DNA of 56,048 nucleotides from Mycobacterium sp. UM_CSW. Its GTDB lineage: Bacteria; Actinomycetota; Actinomycetes; Mycobacteriales; Mycobacteriaceae. Both the position numbers and the translations under genes were made by a program. A model generated the notes under the pieces. That model did no database searches and was not told where the DNA came from. It worked only from the letters and a program-made list of their open reading frames with translations. Of this stretch, positions 32,160-40,849 are shown one piece after another (position 1 is the first letter of the stretch; the number at the start of each line of letters is the position of its first letter). Where the stretch lies: the NCBI RefSeq assembly GCF_000455205.1, contig NZ_AUWQ01000096.1, positions 1 through 56,048 of the forward strand, read 5' to 3'.

Positions 32160-33011
32160 CTACCCTGGCGGCGACGTGGCTGCGTCTACGCCCTCGTCTG
32201 GGAAGAGCCTGTAATGCTCATCCATGGTGTAGCCCCATTCCCTCATTTCGCTCTCGCAATATTTGAGAAACGTCTTCGTCTGTTCTACGGTCCAGCCCGA
32301 TTCAGCGAGCGACAATGTCTTGTAGGCGCTTCCTTTTTCGCTCTCCTGGGAGCCAGGAGTACTCATAACTTTGCAAGCGACGTCACGCCAGAACGTCGCA
32401 ATCCGCTTGGCGGGAACCGTGCTCTCGTTCCCCTCCAGAAATGCACACAAACTTCGAGTGGTGAGCGCCGGTCGCTGAATCATGTCTCGCTGCTCGACCT
32501 CAATGAAACATCCCGGCGGTAACTGCTGCCGAATCCTCCGCCACGTGGCCATGCTTCCGGCCCAACCGGCACAGTGGTTTTCGAACGACTCACCGGGAAA
32601 CTTTTTCACGCGCGAGATTACGTTTTCAATGCCGCGCCGCTTGACGAAAACAAAAACCGAGTCCGGCCAAAGTTCCCGGACCATCGGGCTCGCCTCAATC
32701 ATCCCCGGGTCCGGTGTTTTATCGAACCACGGATTTTTCGGATTTGGATAATTCAGCTCGTTCACCAACGTCCGAAAAATCTCGAAGAGCCTGCGCTTCA
32801 GATCGCGATTGTCGATGTTTCCCAGCATCGTCTCTGGGTCGGGAGGGTGTGCAAACCTCACAAAGTGTTGATCGACTGCGATTTCGGTGTAGTGGATTAA
32901 GGAGAGAAAGTGCCCCTCTCCCCAGCCTTCGTAGCCGATATGCCGCAGCACGTCGGCAATCGCGCTCGTGCCGGAGCGCACGGACCCGAGAATAAATACT
33001 GGGGAGCGCAT
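32160..33011 (-). CDS. Sulfotransferase family protein
   Basis: 283 residues. The N-terminal FILGSVRSGTSAIADVLRHI is the PAPS 5'-phosphosulfate loop (a GSxRSGTS motif), and KFPGESFENHCAGWAGSMATW with RRGIENVISRVKKF resembles the 3'-phosphate-binding region. Transfers sulfate from PAPS to a hydroxyl, here probably a sugar or lipid. Stf-type sulfotransferases in mycobacteria sulfate trehalose or menaquinone; this is not close to those by eye. ATG 33011. Its gene is separate from the run to the left by a 440-base gap. Confidence 0.85.
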   Translation of the reverse strand: MRSPVFILGSVRSGTSAIADVLRHIGYEGWGEGHFLSLIHYTEIAVDQHFVRFAHPPDPETMLGNIDNRDLKRRLFEIFRTLVNELNYPNPKNPWFDKTPDPGMIEASPMVRELWPDSVFVFVKRRGIENVISRVKKFPGESFENHCAGWAGSMATWRRIRQQLPPGCFIEVEQRDMIQRPALTTRSLCAFLEGNESTVPAKRIATFWRDVACKVMSTPGSQESEKGSAYKTLSLAESGWTVEQTKTFLKYCESEMREWGYTMDEHYRLFPDEGVDAATSPPG

Positions 33012-33087
33012 TGATTCATCATATTCGTTTTCAAGCGCTAGTCCGCATGTTCCGCGGAGTCGACGTGGTGGCCTGATTGGATCCTAG

Positions 33088-33335
33088 GTGTTGCCGGTGA
33101 CGGTGGTGCGCTCCTTCAATGTGTATGGGCCACGCCAGAATCCGATCTTCGTGATCTCCCAAAGCATTCTTCGGATCCTCAACAGCATCCAGCTGTTGCT
33201 GTACGACTGGGGTAACCAAACAGGGTGCTTCACCTACGTCGACGACGCCATCGCCGGCACGCTGTTCGCGGCCGACAGCGACGCGGCGACCGGCGAGGCA
33301 TTCAACGTCGGCGGCATGACCGAGACGCCCGTGCG
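33088..33335 (+). pseudogene. Fragment of a NAD-dependent sugar epimerase/dehydratase
   Basis: The plus strand reads TVVRSFNVYGPRQNP, ILRILN, LLLYDWGNQTGCFTYVDDAI and GEAFNVGGMTETPV, the C-terminal part of an extended-SDR sugar epimerase (GDP-mannose or UDP-galactose type). The Rossmann half and catalytic YxxxK are missing and the homology stops around 33335 with unrelated codons after. A leftover of a larger gene, possibly from the island's assembly. Confidence 0.7.
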
Positions 33336-33500
33336 TGATGCCGTCGATAGGCCGAGGCGCAAACAACCGCATTTGTGTTTTTCCTGTCGTACGCTCTGGA
33401 TGCTGGTCGAGCGCTGGATTACGAATATTTCGGGCGCCCGCGCCTGAGATCGTCGGCGAGGTCTTGATCGATCTGTCCGATCCGGTCGTGGAGGAATATC

Positions 33501-34745
33501 ATGCATCCGTACCAGAACGCGCCGGACCGCTCCTTCTGGAGCCGATCCGTATCTTCGGGTTTCGACGTCTGCCAACTCGCGGATCATGATGGGCCGCTGA
33601 TCCGACCGGGTGAATCTGTTGCGTCGGCCGGAAGTTGTTTCGCCTCCAACCTGGTGCCGTTCCTTGAGCGTGCGGGGTTCGAATACCTTCGGACCGAGAG
33701 GCGTAACCCCGCATTCTCATATGTTCCGCCGGAGAACCTCGGCTACGAGAACTTCAGCGCAGCGTACGGCAATATCTACACGCCGCGGCAGTTACTTCAG
33801 CTCCTGCGCCGCTGCGTCGGATCCTTCAGACCGGCGGAAGACCGCTGGTACACGGATGCCGGCGTGATCGACCCCTTCCGTCCCGGACTTCGCTATCACG
33901 CGCTCACCGACCGCGAGTTCGACCTGCTCGGTGCCCAGCATCTGCGCGCGGTTCGGCGGGTGTTCGAGGAGGCCAAGGTCTTCATCTTCACGCTCGGCCT
34001 GACCGAAGCGTGGGTCTCGCGGCTCGACGGGGCAGTTTTTCCCGCGTGTCCCGGGACGGTTGCCGGCACGTTCGACGAGACGCTCCATGCGTTCGTCAAC
34101 TTTTCAGTGGACGAGGTCACCTCGGATCTCGACGCATTCGTCACCGAGCTTTGCGCGTTGAATCGCGGGGTTCGCATAATTCTCACGGTCTCGCCGGTGC
34201 CGTTGGTGGCCACCGCAACTGGGAAGCACGTGCTCCCGTCGTCCACCTACAGTAAGGCCGTCCTGCGGGCGTCCGCGGACGAAATCGTGAGACGCCACGC
34301 CTTCGTCTCCTACTTTCCAGCCTTCGAGATCGTCACAGGGCCACAAGCCCCGGATGCTTACTTGGAGGCCGATCGGCGCACCGTCACACAGGAGGCCATC
34401 GCCACCGTAATGACTGCATTCCTTGCGGCATGCGAAGCCCCGGACGAGGCCACACGCGTGGTGAACGCGCCGCGCGAAGAGGGAGACGCCGCGCGCCGGC
34501 TCTCACGGATGCTGAGCCAGGTGGAATGCGAGGAGTCGATGGCCGACATCCCGACCGAGCCGGCCGGCGACGTCGCGGAAGAGACTATCCGGACGCTTTA
34601 TTCTGAGCTGCTGGCGCGCTCACCTGGGGAAAGCGAGCTGGAGGTCTGGACCGGTGCCGCACGCGGCATGTCGGTGATCGACCTCGTCAAGCTGTTTGTC
34701 TCGTCGGACGAGTTCAAGGGGCGCCTGAAGGACATTTCGGCATGA
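33501..34745 (+). CDS. GSCFA domain protein with C-terminal DUF4214-like module
   Basis: 414 residues. The GSCFA signature is explicit: SAGSCFASNLVPFLERAGFE around residue 43-62, with NPAFSYVPP, YGNIYTPRQLLQLLRR and FTLGLTEAWVS (all family hallmarks). The last ~50 residues (TLYSELLARSPGESELEVW and SSDEFKGRL) form a DUF4214-type repeat, known in bacterial secreted or sugar-modifying proteins. GSCFA proteins are predicted SGNH-like hydrolases or transferases; Cys-based chemistry is inferred. ATG 33501 follows GGAGGAAT. Followed by an SGNH-like gene 48 bases on. Confidence 0.88.
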   Translation: MHPYQNAPDRSFWSRSVSSGFDVCQLADHDGPLIRPGESVASAGSCFASNLVPFLERAGFEYLRTERRNPAFSYVPPENLGYENFSAAYGNIYTPRQLLQLLRRCVGSFRPAEDRWYTDAGVIDPFRPGLRYHALTDREFDLLGAQHLRAVRRVFEEAKVFIFTLGLTEAWVSRLDGAVFPACPGTVAGTFDETLHAFVNFSVDEVTSDLDAFVTELCALNRGVRIILTVSPVPLVATATGKHVLPSSTYSKAVLRASADEIVRRHAFVSYFPAFEIVTGPQAPDAYLEADRRTVTQEAIATVMTAFLAACEAPDEATRVVNAPREEGDAARRLSRMLSQVECEESMADIPTEPAGDVAEETIRTLYSELLARSPGESELEVWTGAARGMSVIDLVKLFVSSDEFKGRLKDISA

Positions 34746-34793
34746 GCATCCGCGGACAAAAGGGGATGAATCAGTTGTTCCAGCGGAGCCAGC

Positions 34794-35564
34794 ATGGGTG
34801 ATGCGCCGAGAACGCCGCGCAGTGTGCAGTTGCTGATCGTCGGCCATTCCCACAGCTGGTGCTACGGCGGGCAATTCAACCACCCACCCGACGACTACGA
34901 GATGAAACCCATCGACGAAGGCCGGGGATTCATGGTGATCGGGGGCAGCCCGGAGAATCTGGGTTACTGGGACGCGGTCGTCGGGCTGGCCAAGACTTTC
35001 CGCGTAGCTGTCTGCTGGCAGGGCAATCAGCACGCACATTTCATGTTTCTCGAGAAGCCGTTCGATTTTGCTTTGGCGTCGCACCCCGGGCTGGTCATGG
35101 ACGAGGGGGTCGATCTCGTCCCCGAGCTGCAGGTCCGCGAAGTGTTTCAGCCTTCGATGCCCCCTCTCGAGGTACTCCTGACACGGATGCTGGATACCGG
35201 CGGGCCGCGGCCGATCGTCCTGGGTACTCCACCCCCGAAAGCGGACAACGAAGCCATCCGGCGCGGCATGCAGGTCCATGCCGAATTCTTCGCCAAGCTG
35301 GCCTCGGACCGCGGCTTGCATCCCGATAAGGCGCAGCTCGCGCCCGCATACCTCCGCCTGAAGCTGTGGTGGTTGGTCCAGCAGATGATGCGCGAGACCG
35401 CCGAGCGCCACGCGGTCGAATTCTGGCCGGTGAGCGCATCGGCGATGACCGAAGAGGGGTACCTGCGGCCCGAGTATTGGGCCGAGGATGCGACACATGC
35501 GAACGCCGCGTATGGCGCATTGATGTTGGACGAATACGAAAAGCGCCTGCTCGCGCGACACTAG
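34794..35564 (+). CDS. SGNH/GDSL-like hypothetical protein
   Basis: 256 residues. The start IVGHSHSWCYGGQFN (residues ~15-30) fits a block-I-like serine or His region (GHSHS), and near the end EDATHANAAYGALMLDEYE gives a DxxHxN pair in the place of the catalytic Asp-His of SGNH enzymes. No signal peptide seen. It probably modifies (acylates or deacylates) a sugar together with the GSCFA protein upstream. The family assignment is by motif only. Confidence 0.62.
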   Translation: MGDAPRTPRSVQLLIVGHSHSWCYGGQFNHPPDDYEMKPIDEGRGFMVIGGSPENLGYWDAVVGLAKTFRVAVCWQGNQHAHFMFLEKPFDFALASHPGLVMDEGVDLVPELQVREVFQPSMPPLEVLLTRMLDTGGPRPIVLGTPPPKADNEAIRRGMQVHAEFFAKLASDRGLHPDKAQLAPAYLRLKLWWLVQQMMRETAERHAVEFWPVSASAMTEEGYLRPEYWAEDATHANAAYGALMLDEYEKRLLARH

Positions 35565-35937
35565 TGCCCGGCCGGCGGGACTACCGCCGCCGCCCTGGGT
35601 CCACAGCCCGACCGTAGTGAACAGGACCATCATCACGAGCATCGGCAGCTGGGACAGCGCCGACTCCCGTCCGCTGCCGAACACCCGAAGCGCCTCCTAG
35701 TGCGCGGACACCACGCTGATGATGCGCCCGAACGACCGTTATGGGCGTGGCGGCGAGGTGCCCGTCGACCTTACGGGCGGCCGACGGAGCGCCGATTTCG
35801 CAGCGCATCGAACGCAGCGCCGCCAACACGTCGCGCTCGACTCATCATCAGCCACGCGCCACCTGATCGGATTGATCTTAACAATATCGTTGACTCTCAA
35901 CATGACTCGTCGGGTTGGGGCGAAGCCCCGGGTAGAT
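35565..35937. other. Intergenic region with a short membrane-protein-like remnant
   Basis: On the minus strand at about 35575-35700, a frame reads VFGSGRESALSQLPMLVMMV and continues as a hydrophobic helix (LFTTVGLW), ending at a stop; it looks like the C-terminal helix of a membrane protein whose rest is missing. I do not recognise the family. Nothing else supported here. Confidence 0.3.
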
Positions 35938-38166
35938 CTAGAGGTAAAGACCTGAGATGCAGAGCACTTCGTCGAGACTGGCGGTGCGCCGCCCGGCGTC
36001 GGCGGCCAGCCGTCCACGCGGGGCGGGCGGATCGGTGTCGCTGTTTTGCACACCGACGGCTCGATCCAGGCGAGTGGTGTCGAACATCGCCGGGCCACTG
36101 GCCATCGCCTCGGTGAGCACGTAGCGGCCGGCGTCGGGCGCTCGGCGCACCGTCCGCTCGGCGGCGCTGGCGCCGATCAGCTTGACCGCATCTTCGAAGT
36201 TGATGCCCACCTGAAACACCTGTGGTTCGGCGTCGAGCACCGCCCTCAGGCGAGTGATGTAGTTCTCGCGGGCGAAAAACCGCCAGCCCCCGCCCAGATG
36301 CAGCCAGAACCGTCCGTCTATCTGAGCGCGCAACTGCGCCAGATGGGCGGCGGGCTTGTCGCCGGATCTGCGACGGGCGAACTTGAGAAATTCGTATCGT
36401 TTCCGCAGCTTCGCGCGGTCGGCGGCGGACAGGCCGGCATCGAGCACCAGGAAGTGCTCGACGCGTGACACATCGAGGCAGCAGTTCAGAAACGAGTTGA
36501 TGGTCTGCTCGGTGGTCTCTCGGTCTGGTCCGGCGATCAGGCTGACGGTGACCTCGGCTCCCTCGGCGGGACCTGCGGCCAGGGACTGCACCACGGCGTC
36601 GGGATACGCTGCGGCCGCCTCGAGCATGGCCGGCACCGAAAAATCGCGGTTGGCCGCAATCCGTTGCCGATCAGGCTCGGGCAGGTCGGGGCGGGCCAGC
36701 AGGCGCCGACACAGCGTAAACGCCTCATCGCGCTTACCGATCCAGGATGCGCACACCGCCTGCTCATCGGTGGCGCGCCACGCGTAAACGTCCGCGTATC
36801 TGGGGACAAAGAGGTCCTCTCCGGGAAAGGGAATTTCGGCGGCGCGCTGGGCATACAGGTACGCGGACTTGTAGCACTGCTCGACGCGATACCGAAAGGC
36901 GATGGCATGCAACGCCTCAGCCCGGGTCGGTCGAAACTCCCATGCCTTGAGATAGGCCTCCTCAACATCCGGCCACGGCTCACCGAGGTTCGACATCGAC
37001 TCCGCGAGCCGATACATCGCCCAGTAGACCTCCTCGTCGCAGCCGCCCATCTCGATCCGCCGCTCACACCACCGGCGCGAGTTGTCGAAATCCTCCATAC
37101 GCGAGTAGGTCTCGGCGAGGAAAAAGACCGACCGCGCATCCTCGGGATCACGTTTGACCTTGGCCAGCAACCAATCACGCTCCTGCGCAGCCTTATGCAT
37201 GAACAGGCTGTGGGTGAACAGTTGGCGGTCGCGGAGCTGATCATCTGCGGTGCGGTCTTTGCCTTCGTGGCGCGCAGTGATCCGCGGGGCGTCCCGCGCG
37301 GCGGTCCGGTGGTTGCCACCCTCGAGGCCTGCTGACAGCGCACGGTCCACGATGGCGGCCTGGTCGCGAGCGGAGAAAGCCTGGTAGCCCCGCTCGGCGA
37401 GGTCGCATCGCGCGCGCTCGTCCCCGACGAGCTCCACACAGCGATCGACCAGTTCGTCGTAGTTGGCGAACGCGACGCCCGACTCCAGATCGCGCTCCAC
37501 CGTGGGATCGGCACCACGCTCGGAGACCACCGCGCGTCTATTGGCGAGCAGATACGAAACACGCGTGATTTCAAAGATTTTCGCTTCCCAATAGTGGATG
37601 TTGAGGACGATCTTCGAGCGTGCGATCCAGGCATCGCGGCTCGCGCCGTAGACCGCCGACAGCCATTTGACGCGAAGACCGCGGTCGTGCAGATCCCTGA
37701 GAACGGCGTATCGGCGTCCGTTGAGCGCGCCGTAGAACAGGACGTCGATGTCCTCGGCGGCTGGGGTGATCCGTGTCAGCTCGGGCACGTATCCGATCGG
37801 AACGTAGGTTGGTCGGGGCAGCCCCAGGGCAGCGAGGTACTCGATGTTGGCTTGGCTGTAGTCCCACGCCGGGTAGCGCCGGAAAAGGTCGACGAATTCA
37901 GGCATCGTCATCCACGGCAAGTCGTCACCCAGTTGCTCGAGGTTGTAGAAGATGGGTTTTTTTGGTGGCGCTAATGCGTACTGGACGAGGAGGTTTCCGC
38001 CGAGCACGATGGTGCAGCGCTCGTCGAGGTCCAGACAGTTGGTCAGCACCGAGTCATGGCCAAGCGCCAAAAGACCGTGGTGCAATGCCTCGGCGACCTC
38101 GTTGAAAGCTCCGCCGCTGATGTCTTGGTGGGAGGGCGGTGACACGATCGCGACCGCGACACGCAT
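35938..38166 (-). CDS. CgeB-type glycosyltransferase fused to a TPR/C-terminal module
   Basis: 742 residues. Residues 1-~280 are a Glyco_trans_1_2/CgeB-like GT-B domain: PIGYVPELTRI, LNIHYWEAKIFEITRVSYLL and SGVAFANYDELVDRCVELVG. From ~320 the protein holds TPR-like helices (RDPEDARSVFFLAETYSRME, then WEFRPTRAEALHAIAFRYR) and then a C-terminal domain (VTVSLIAGPDRETTEQTINSF and ASGPAMFDTTRLDRAV). This second part is closely paralogous to the next gene. ATG 38166 (MRVAVAIVSPP) is used; a GTG at 38184 is possible. Functions presumably in the same glycan pathway. Confidence 0.8.
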   Translation of the reverse strand: MRVAVAIVSPPSHQDISGGAFNEVAEALHHGLLALGHDSVLTNCLDLDERCTIVLGGNLLVQYALAPPKKPIFYNLEQLGDDLPWMTMPEFVDLFRRYPAWDYSQANIEYLAALGLPRPTYVPIGYVPELTRITPAAEDIDVLFYGALNGRRYAVLRDLHDRGLRVKWLSAVYGASRDAWIARSKIVLNIHYWEAKIFEITRVSYLLANRRAVVSERGADPTVERDLESGVAFANYDELVDRCVELVGDERARCDLAERGYQAFSARDQAAIVDRALSAGLEGGNHRTAARDAPRITARHEGKDRTADDQLRDRQLFTHSLFMHKAAQERDWLLAKVKRDPEDARSVFFLAETYSRMEDFDNSRRWCERRIEMGGCDEEVYWAMYRLAESMSNLGEPWPDVEEAYLKAWEFRPTRAEALHAIAFRYRVEQCYKSAYLYAQRAAEIPFPGEDLFVPRYADVYAWRATDEQAVCASWIGKRDEAFTLCRRLLARPDLPEPDRQRIAANRDFSVPAMLEAAAAYPDAVVQSLAAGPAEGAEVTVSLIAGPDRETTEQTINSFLNCCLDVSRVEHFLVLDAGLSAADRAKLRKRYEFLKFARRRSGDKPAAHLAQLRAQIDGRFWLHLGGGWRFFARENYITRLRAVLDAEPQVFQVGINFEDAVKLIGASAAERTVRRAPDAGRYVLTEAMASGPAMFDTTRLDRAVGVQNSDTDPPAPRGRLAADAGRRTASLDEVLCISGLYL

Positions 38167-38245
38167 GGGTGCAAAGTACAGCACGAGGATTGCGCTCGAC
38201 CCCGTTTAGTCAATAGCTATCGAACATCGCCGAGCCTCGATCCGC

Positions 38246-40495
38246 TCACCGAGAAGGTGTTTTCGCCCGACGTCCCTTCGCGGCCCGGGCCGGAGCTTTG
38301 GGCTGCTGCACCGGTCGGGCCGCGGCCTTCTTCGCCACCCGCCCCGGAGCCTTGGGCTGCTGCACCGGACGCGCCGCGGCCTTCTTCGCCACCCGCGCCG
38401 GAGCCTTGGGCTGCTGCACCGGACGCGCCGCGGCCTTCTTCGCCACCCGCCCCGGAGCCTTGGGCTGCCGTGCCGGAGCCTTGGGCTGCCGCGCCGGACG
38501 CGCCGCGGCCTTTTTGGCCACCCGTGCCGGAGCCTTGGGCTGCTGCACCGGTCGGGCCGCGACCTTCTTCGCCACCCGCCCTGGGGCCTTGGGCTGCTGC
38601 ACCGGACGCGCCGCGACCTTCCTCGCCACCCGGGCCGGGGCCTTGGCTTGCCGCGCGGGCCGGACTGCGGCCTTCTTCGCCACCCGGGCCGGAGCCTTGG
38701 GCTGCTGCCGGGGTGGGACTGCGGCGATGCAGAGAACCTCGTCGAGGCTGGCGGTCTGTAGCCCGAAAGCGGCCGCCCGCCAACCGAGTTCGGCGATGGG
38801 ATCTGGGTCGCTGCCCCCAATGCTGCCGGCCCGATCCAGGCGTGCCGTGTGGAACATCGCCGGGCCGCTTGCCACCGCATCGGTGAGGACGTAGCGGCCG
38901 CCATAGCTTTCCCGGCGGACCGCTGCCTCGGCCGCGCAGACGCCGGTCAGCTTGTCCGCATCGGCGAAGTTGATTCCCACCTGGAATACCTGCGGTTCGG
39001 ATTCGAGCACCGCGATCAGGCGGGTGATGAGATTCTCGGGCGCAAAGAACCGCCAGCCCTGGCCCAGGTGCAGCCAGAACCGTCCCTGGGCCTGAGCGCG
39101 AAGCCGCGCGAGCTGTGTGGCGGGCGCGTCGCCGGGGCTGCAATCAACAAACTCGAGGAACCCATAGCGCTCACGCAGCAACGCACGGTCGAGGGCTGAG
39201 AGGCCAGCGTCGACCACCAGAAAGCGCCCGAACCACAGTGGCAGATCGAGGCAGCAGTTCAGAAACGAGTTGATGGCCTGCTCGGTGGTCGCGCGGTCTG
39301 GCCCGGCGACCAGGCTAACGACCACCTTGGCCTCGCCCGGAGCGGCGGCCAGACGCTGCACCTGCGCATCGGGATACGGTGACGCGGCCTCGAGCATGAA
39401 CGGCACGCTGACGTCGCGGTTGACCGCCATCCGTTGCCGCTCAACGTCGGGGACGGCGGATAGGGCCAGCAGGCGCCGACACAGCATGAACGCCTCCGCA
39501 TGCTTACCGAGCTGGGCGGCACACACCGCCTGCTCGTCGATCGCACGCCAGGCATAGACGTCTGCGCCGATGAACAAGAGGTCGTTCTCGGGAAATGGGA
39601 TTTGGGCGGCGCGCTGGGCGAACAAGTGGCCGGGTAGGTAGCGCTCATCTTCGCGATACCGCCGAGCGATGGCATACAGCGCCTCGGCGCGAGTGGGTCT
39701 AAATTCCCACGCTTGGAGGTAGATGTCCTGGACGACCTGCCACGGCCATTCGAGTCTCGTCACCGACTCCGCGAGCCGGAGCATCGAGTAATAGACCTCC
39801 TCCTCCCGGCCCTCCATCTCGATCCGCCGCTCATACCACTTGCGCGCGTTGACGAAATCTTCCAGATCGAAGTAGGTCTGCGCCAGATAGAACACCGCCC
39901 GCGCATCCTCGGGGTTGCGTTCGACCTCGGCCAGCAACAGGTCACGGTCACGCGCATACTTCTGCGCATCCTGACTGCGGGCACCGAGGCGCCGAGATTC
40001 GACGTAGTAGTCGCCCTCGAGGCGCCCAACGACGCAGTCAGACTTCCATACGGCCGTTTCGTGGACGACGCCTTCGTAGCGGACGCGCACCCCGTCGCGG
40101 AACAGCTGCGGGCGCCAGTAGATGAAGGAGGCGTCTCCGAGGCGCATGCGGTAGATGTCGGCGCTTAGTTGCGCGAAGTCGGGTGTGCCCACGACAATGT
40201 CGTCGGCGTCGATGACCCAGATGTAGTCGCCATGGCCTTGGGCGAGGATTAGTGCCTCGGTGCGGTTGTGGCCGAAATTGCGCCATGGTCGTTTGTGGAG
40301 CTCGCCTGGAATGCCCAGGCGTGCCATGTGTTTGCGGATCACGTCCTGGGTTCCGTCGGTGGAGCCGGTGTCGACGATCACCCACGAGCTGATGTAGGGA
40401 GCGACCGAATCAAGCGTCTCCGTGACGATGTCGGCCTCGTTTTTCACGATCATGTTCAGGCAGATCGTGGCGTGCACAGTCACTGGTCTGGACAC
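38246..40495 (-). CDS. Glycosyltransferase family 2 with TPR module and Lys/Ala/Pro repeat tail
   Basis: 749 residues. Residues ~5-170 are a GT2 domain of the SunS/TPR-glycosyltransferase kind: CLNMIVKNEADIVTETLDSV, VDTGSTDGTQDVI and VIDADDIVVG (DxD). Then TPR-like helices and a C-terminal domain homologous to the previous gene. The last ~150 residues are an 18-residue repeat tail, basic and proline-rich. The enzyme may glycosylate a protein or polysaccharide; the tail could bind nucleic acid or acidic polymer. It ends 79 bases upstream of the CgeB-type gene on the same strand, so they are likely cotranscribed. Confidence 0.87.
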   Translation of the reverse strand: MSRPVTVHATICLNMIVKNEADIVTETLDSVAPYISSWVIVDTGSTDGTQDVIRKHMARLGIPGELHKRPWRNFGHNRTEALILAQGHGDYIWVIDADDIVVGTPDFAQLSADIYRMRLGDASFIYWRPQLFRDGVRVRYEGVVHETAVWKSDCVVGRLEGDYYVESRRLGARSQDAQKYARDRDLLLAEVERNPEDARAVFYLAQTYFDLEDFVNARKWYERRIEMEGREEEVYYSMLRLAESVTRLEWPWQVVQDIYLQAWEFRPTRAEALYAIARRYREDERYLPGHLFAQRAAQIPFPENDLLFIGADVYAWRAIDEQAVCAAQLGKHAEAFMLCRRLLALSAVPDVERQRMAVNRDVSVPFMLEAASPYPDAQVQRLAAAPGEAKVVVSLVAGPDRATTEQAINSFLNCCLDLPLWFGRFLVVDAGLSALDRALLRERYGFLEFVDCSPGDAPATQLARLRAQAQGRFWLHLGQGWRFFAPENLITRLIAVLESEPQVFQVGINFADADKLTGVCAAEAAVRRESYGGRYVLTDAVASGPAMFHTARLDRAGSIGGSDPDPIAELGWRAAAFGLQTASLDEVLCIAAVPPRQQPKAPARVAKKAAVRPARQAKAPARVARKVAARPVQQPKAPGRVAKKVAARPVQQPKAPARVAKKAAARPARQPKAPARQPKAPGRVAKKAAARPVQQPKAPARVAKKAAARPVQQPKAPGRVAKKAAARPVQQPKAPARAAKGRRAKTPSR
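38249..38698 (-). repeat. 54-bp in-frame minisatellite encoding the KAPARVAKKAAARPVQQP repeat
   Basis: The 3' end of the GT2-TPR gene encodes seven full copies of an 18-residue unit (consensus KAPARVAKKAAARPVQQP) plus one 7-residue partial copy and a degenerate last unit. The K at the start of the first unit maps to codon 38696-38698. Copies differ mainly by A/G after KAP and by P/Q changes. It resembles the Lys/Ala/Pro tail of mycobacterial HupB or histone H1. Array length may vary between strains. Confidence 0.85.
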
Positions 40496-40849
40496 CGCTC
40501 AGAGTTTACAGAGCAATCGCGTGTCGCGGATCGGGTTGCACGCGAAATAGCAGCGGCTGTGGATCGTTGGTCGTGCTGTTGGGCGAACAGCACACCTGGT
40601 CGAGGCCCAAGTGTGACACGATGCCGAGCGAGCGAAAGTGCCTTTCCTGCAACGGGTACGCGACTGCGCAAGGTCTGCCATGGGTGAAACCGTTGCACGG
40701 CAGGCGGATCTCGTCGGGGAGCTAGCTGCACGATCCGAGCGGCGTGCCGCCGGACCAAGGCGGCAAGCTGATTGCAGGACGGACGCGGAACGGCGCACAC
40801 CGCAGCAAGATTCGTAAACCATCATGTCGCAGCTGCACCGGGTGAATGG
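40496..40849. other. Intergenic region downstream of the PE_PGRS gene
   Basis: About 350 bases. No gene, RNA or repeat recognised; the open frames present do not resemble known proteins. Confidence 0.35.

Noticed and set aside
38257-38894. Pro/Ala-rich plus-strand frames opposite the repeat tail
   Set aside because: Periodic DNA keeps several frames open; the minus-strand frame continues the glycosyltransferase and is the coding one.
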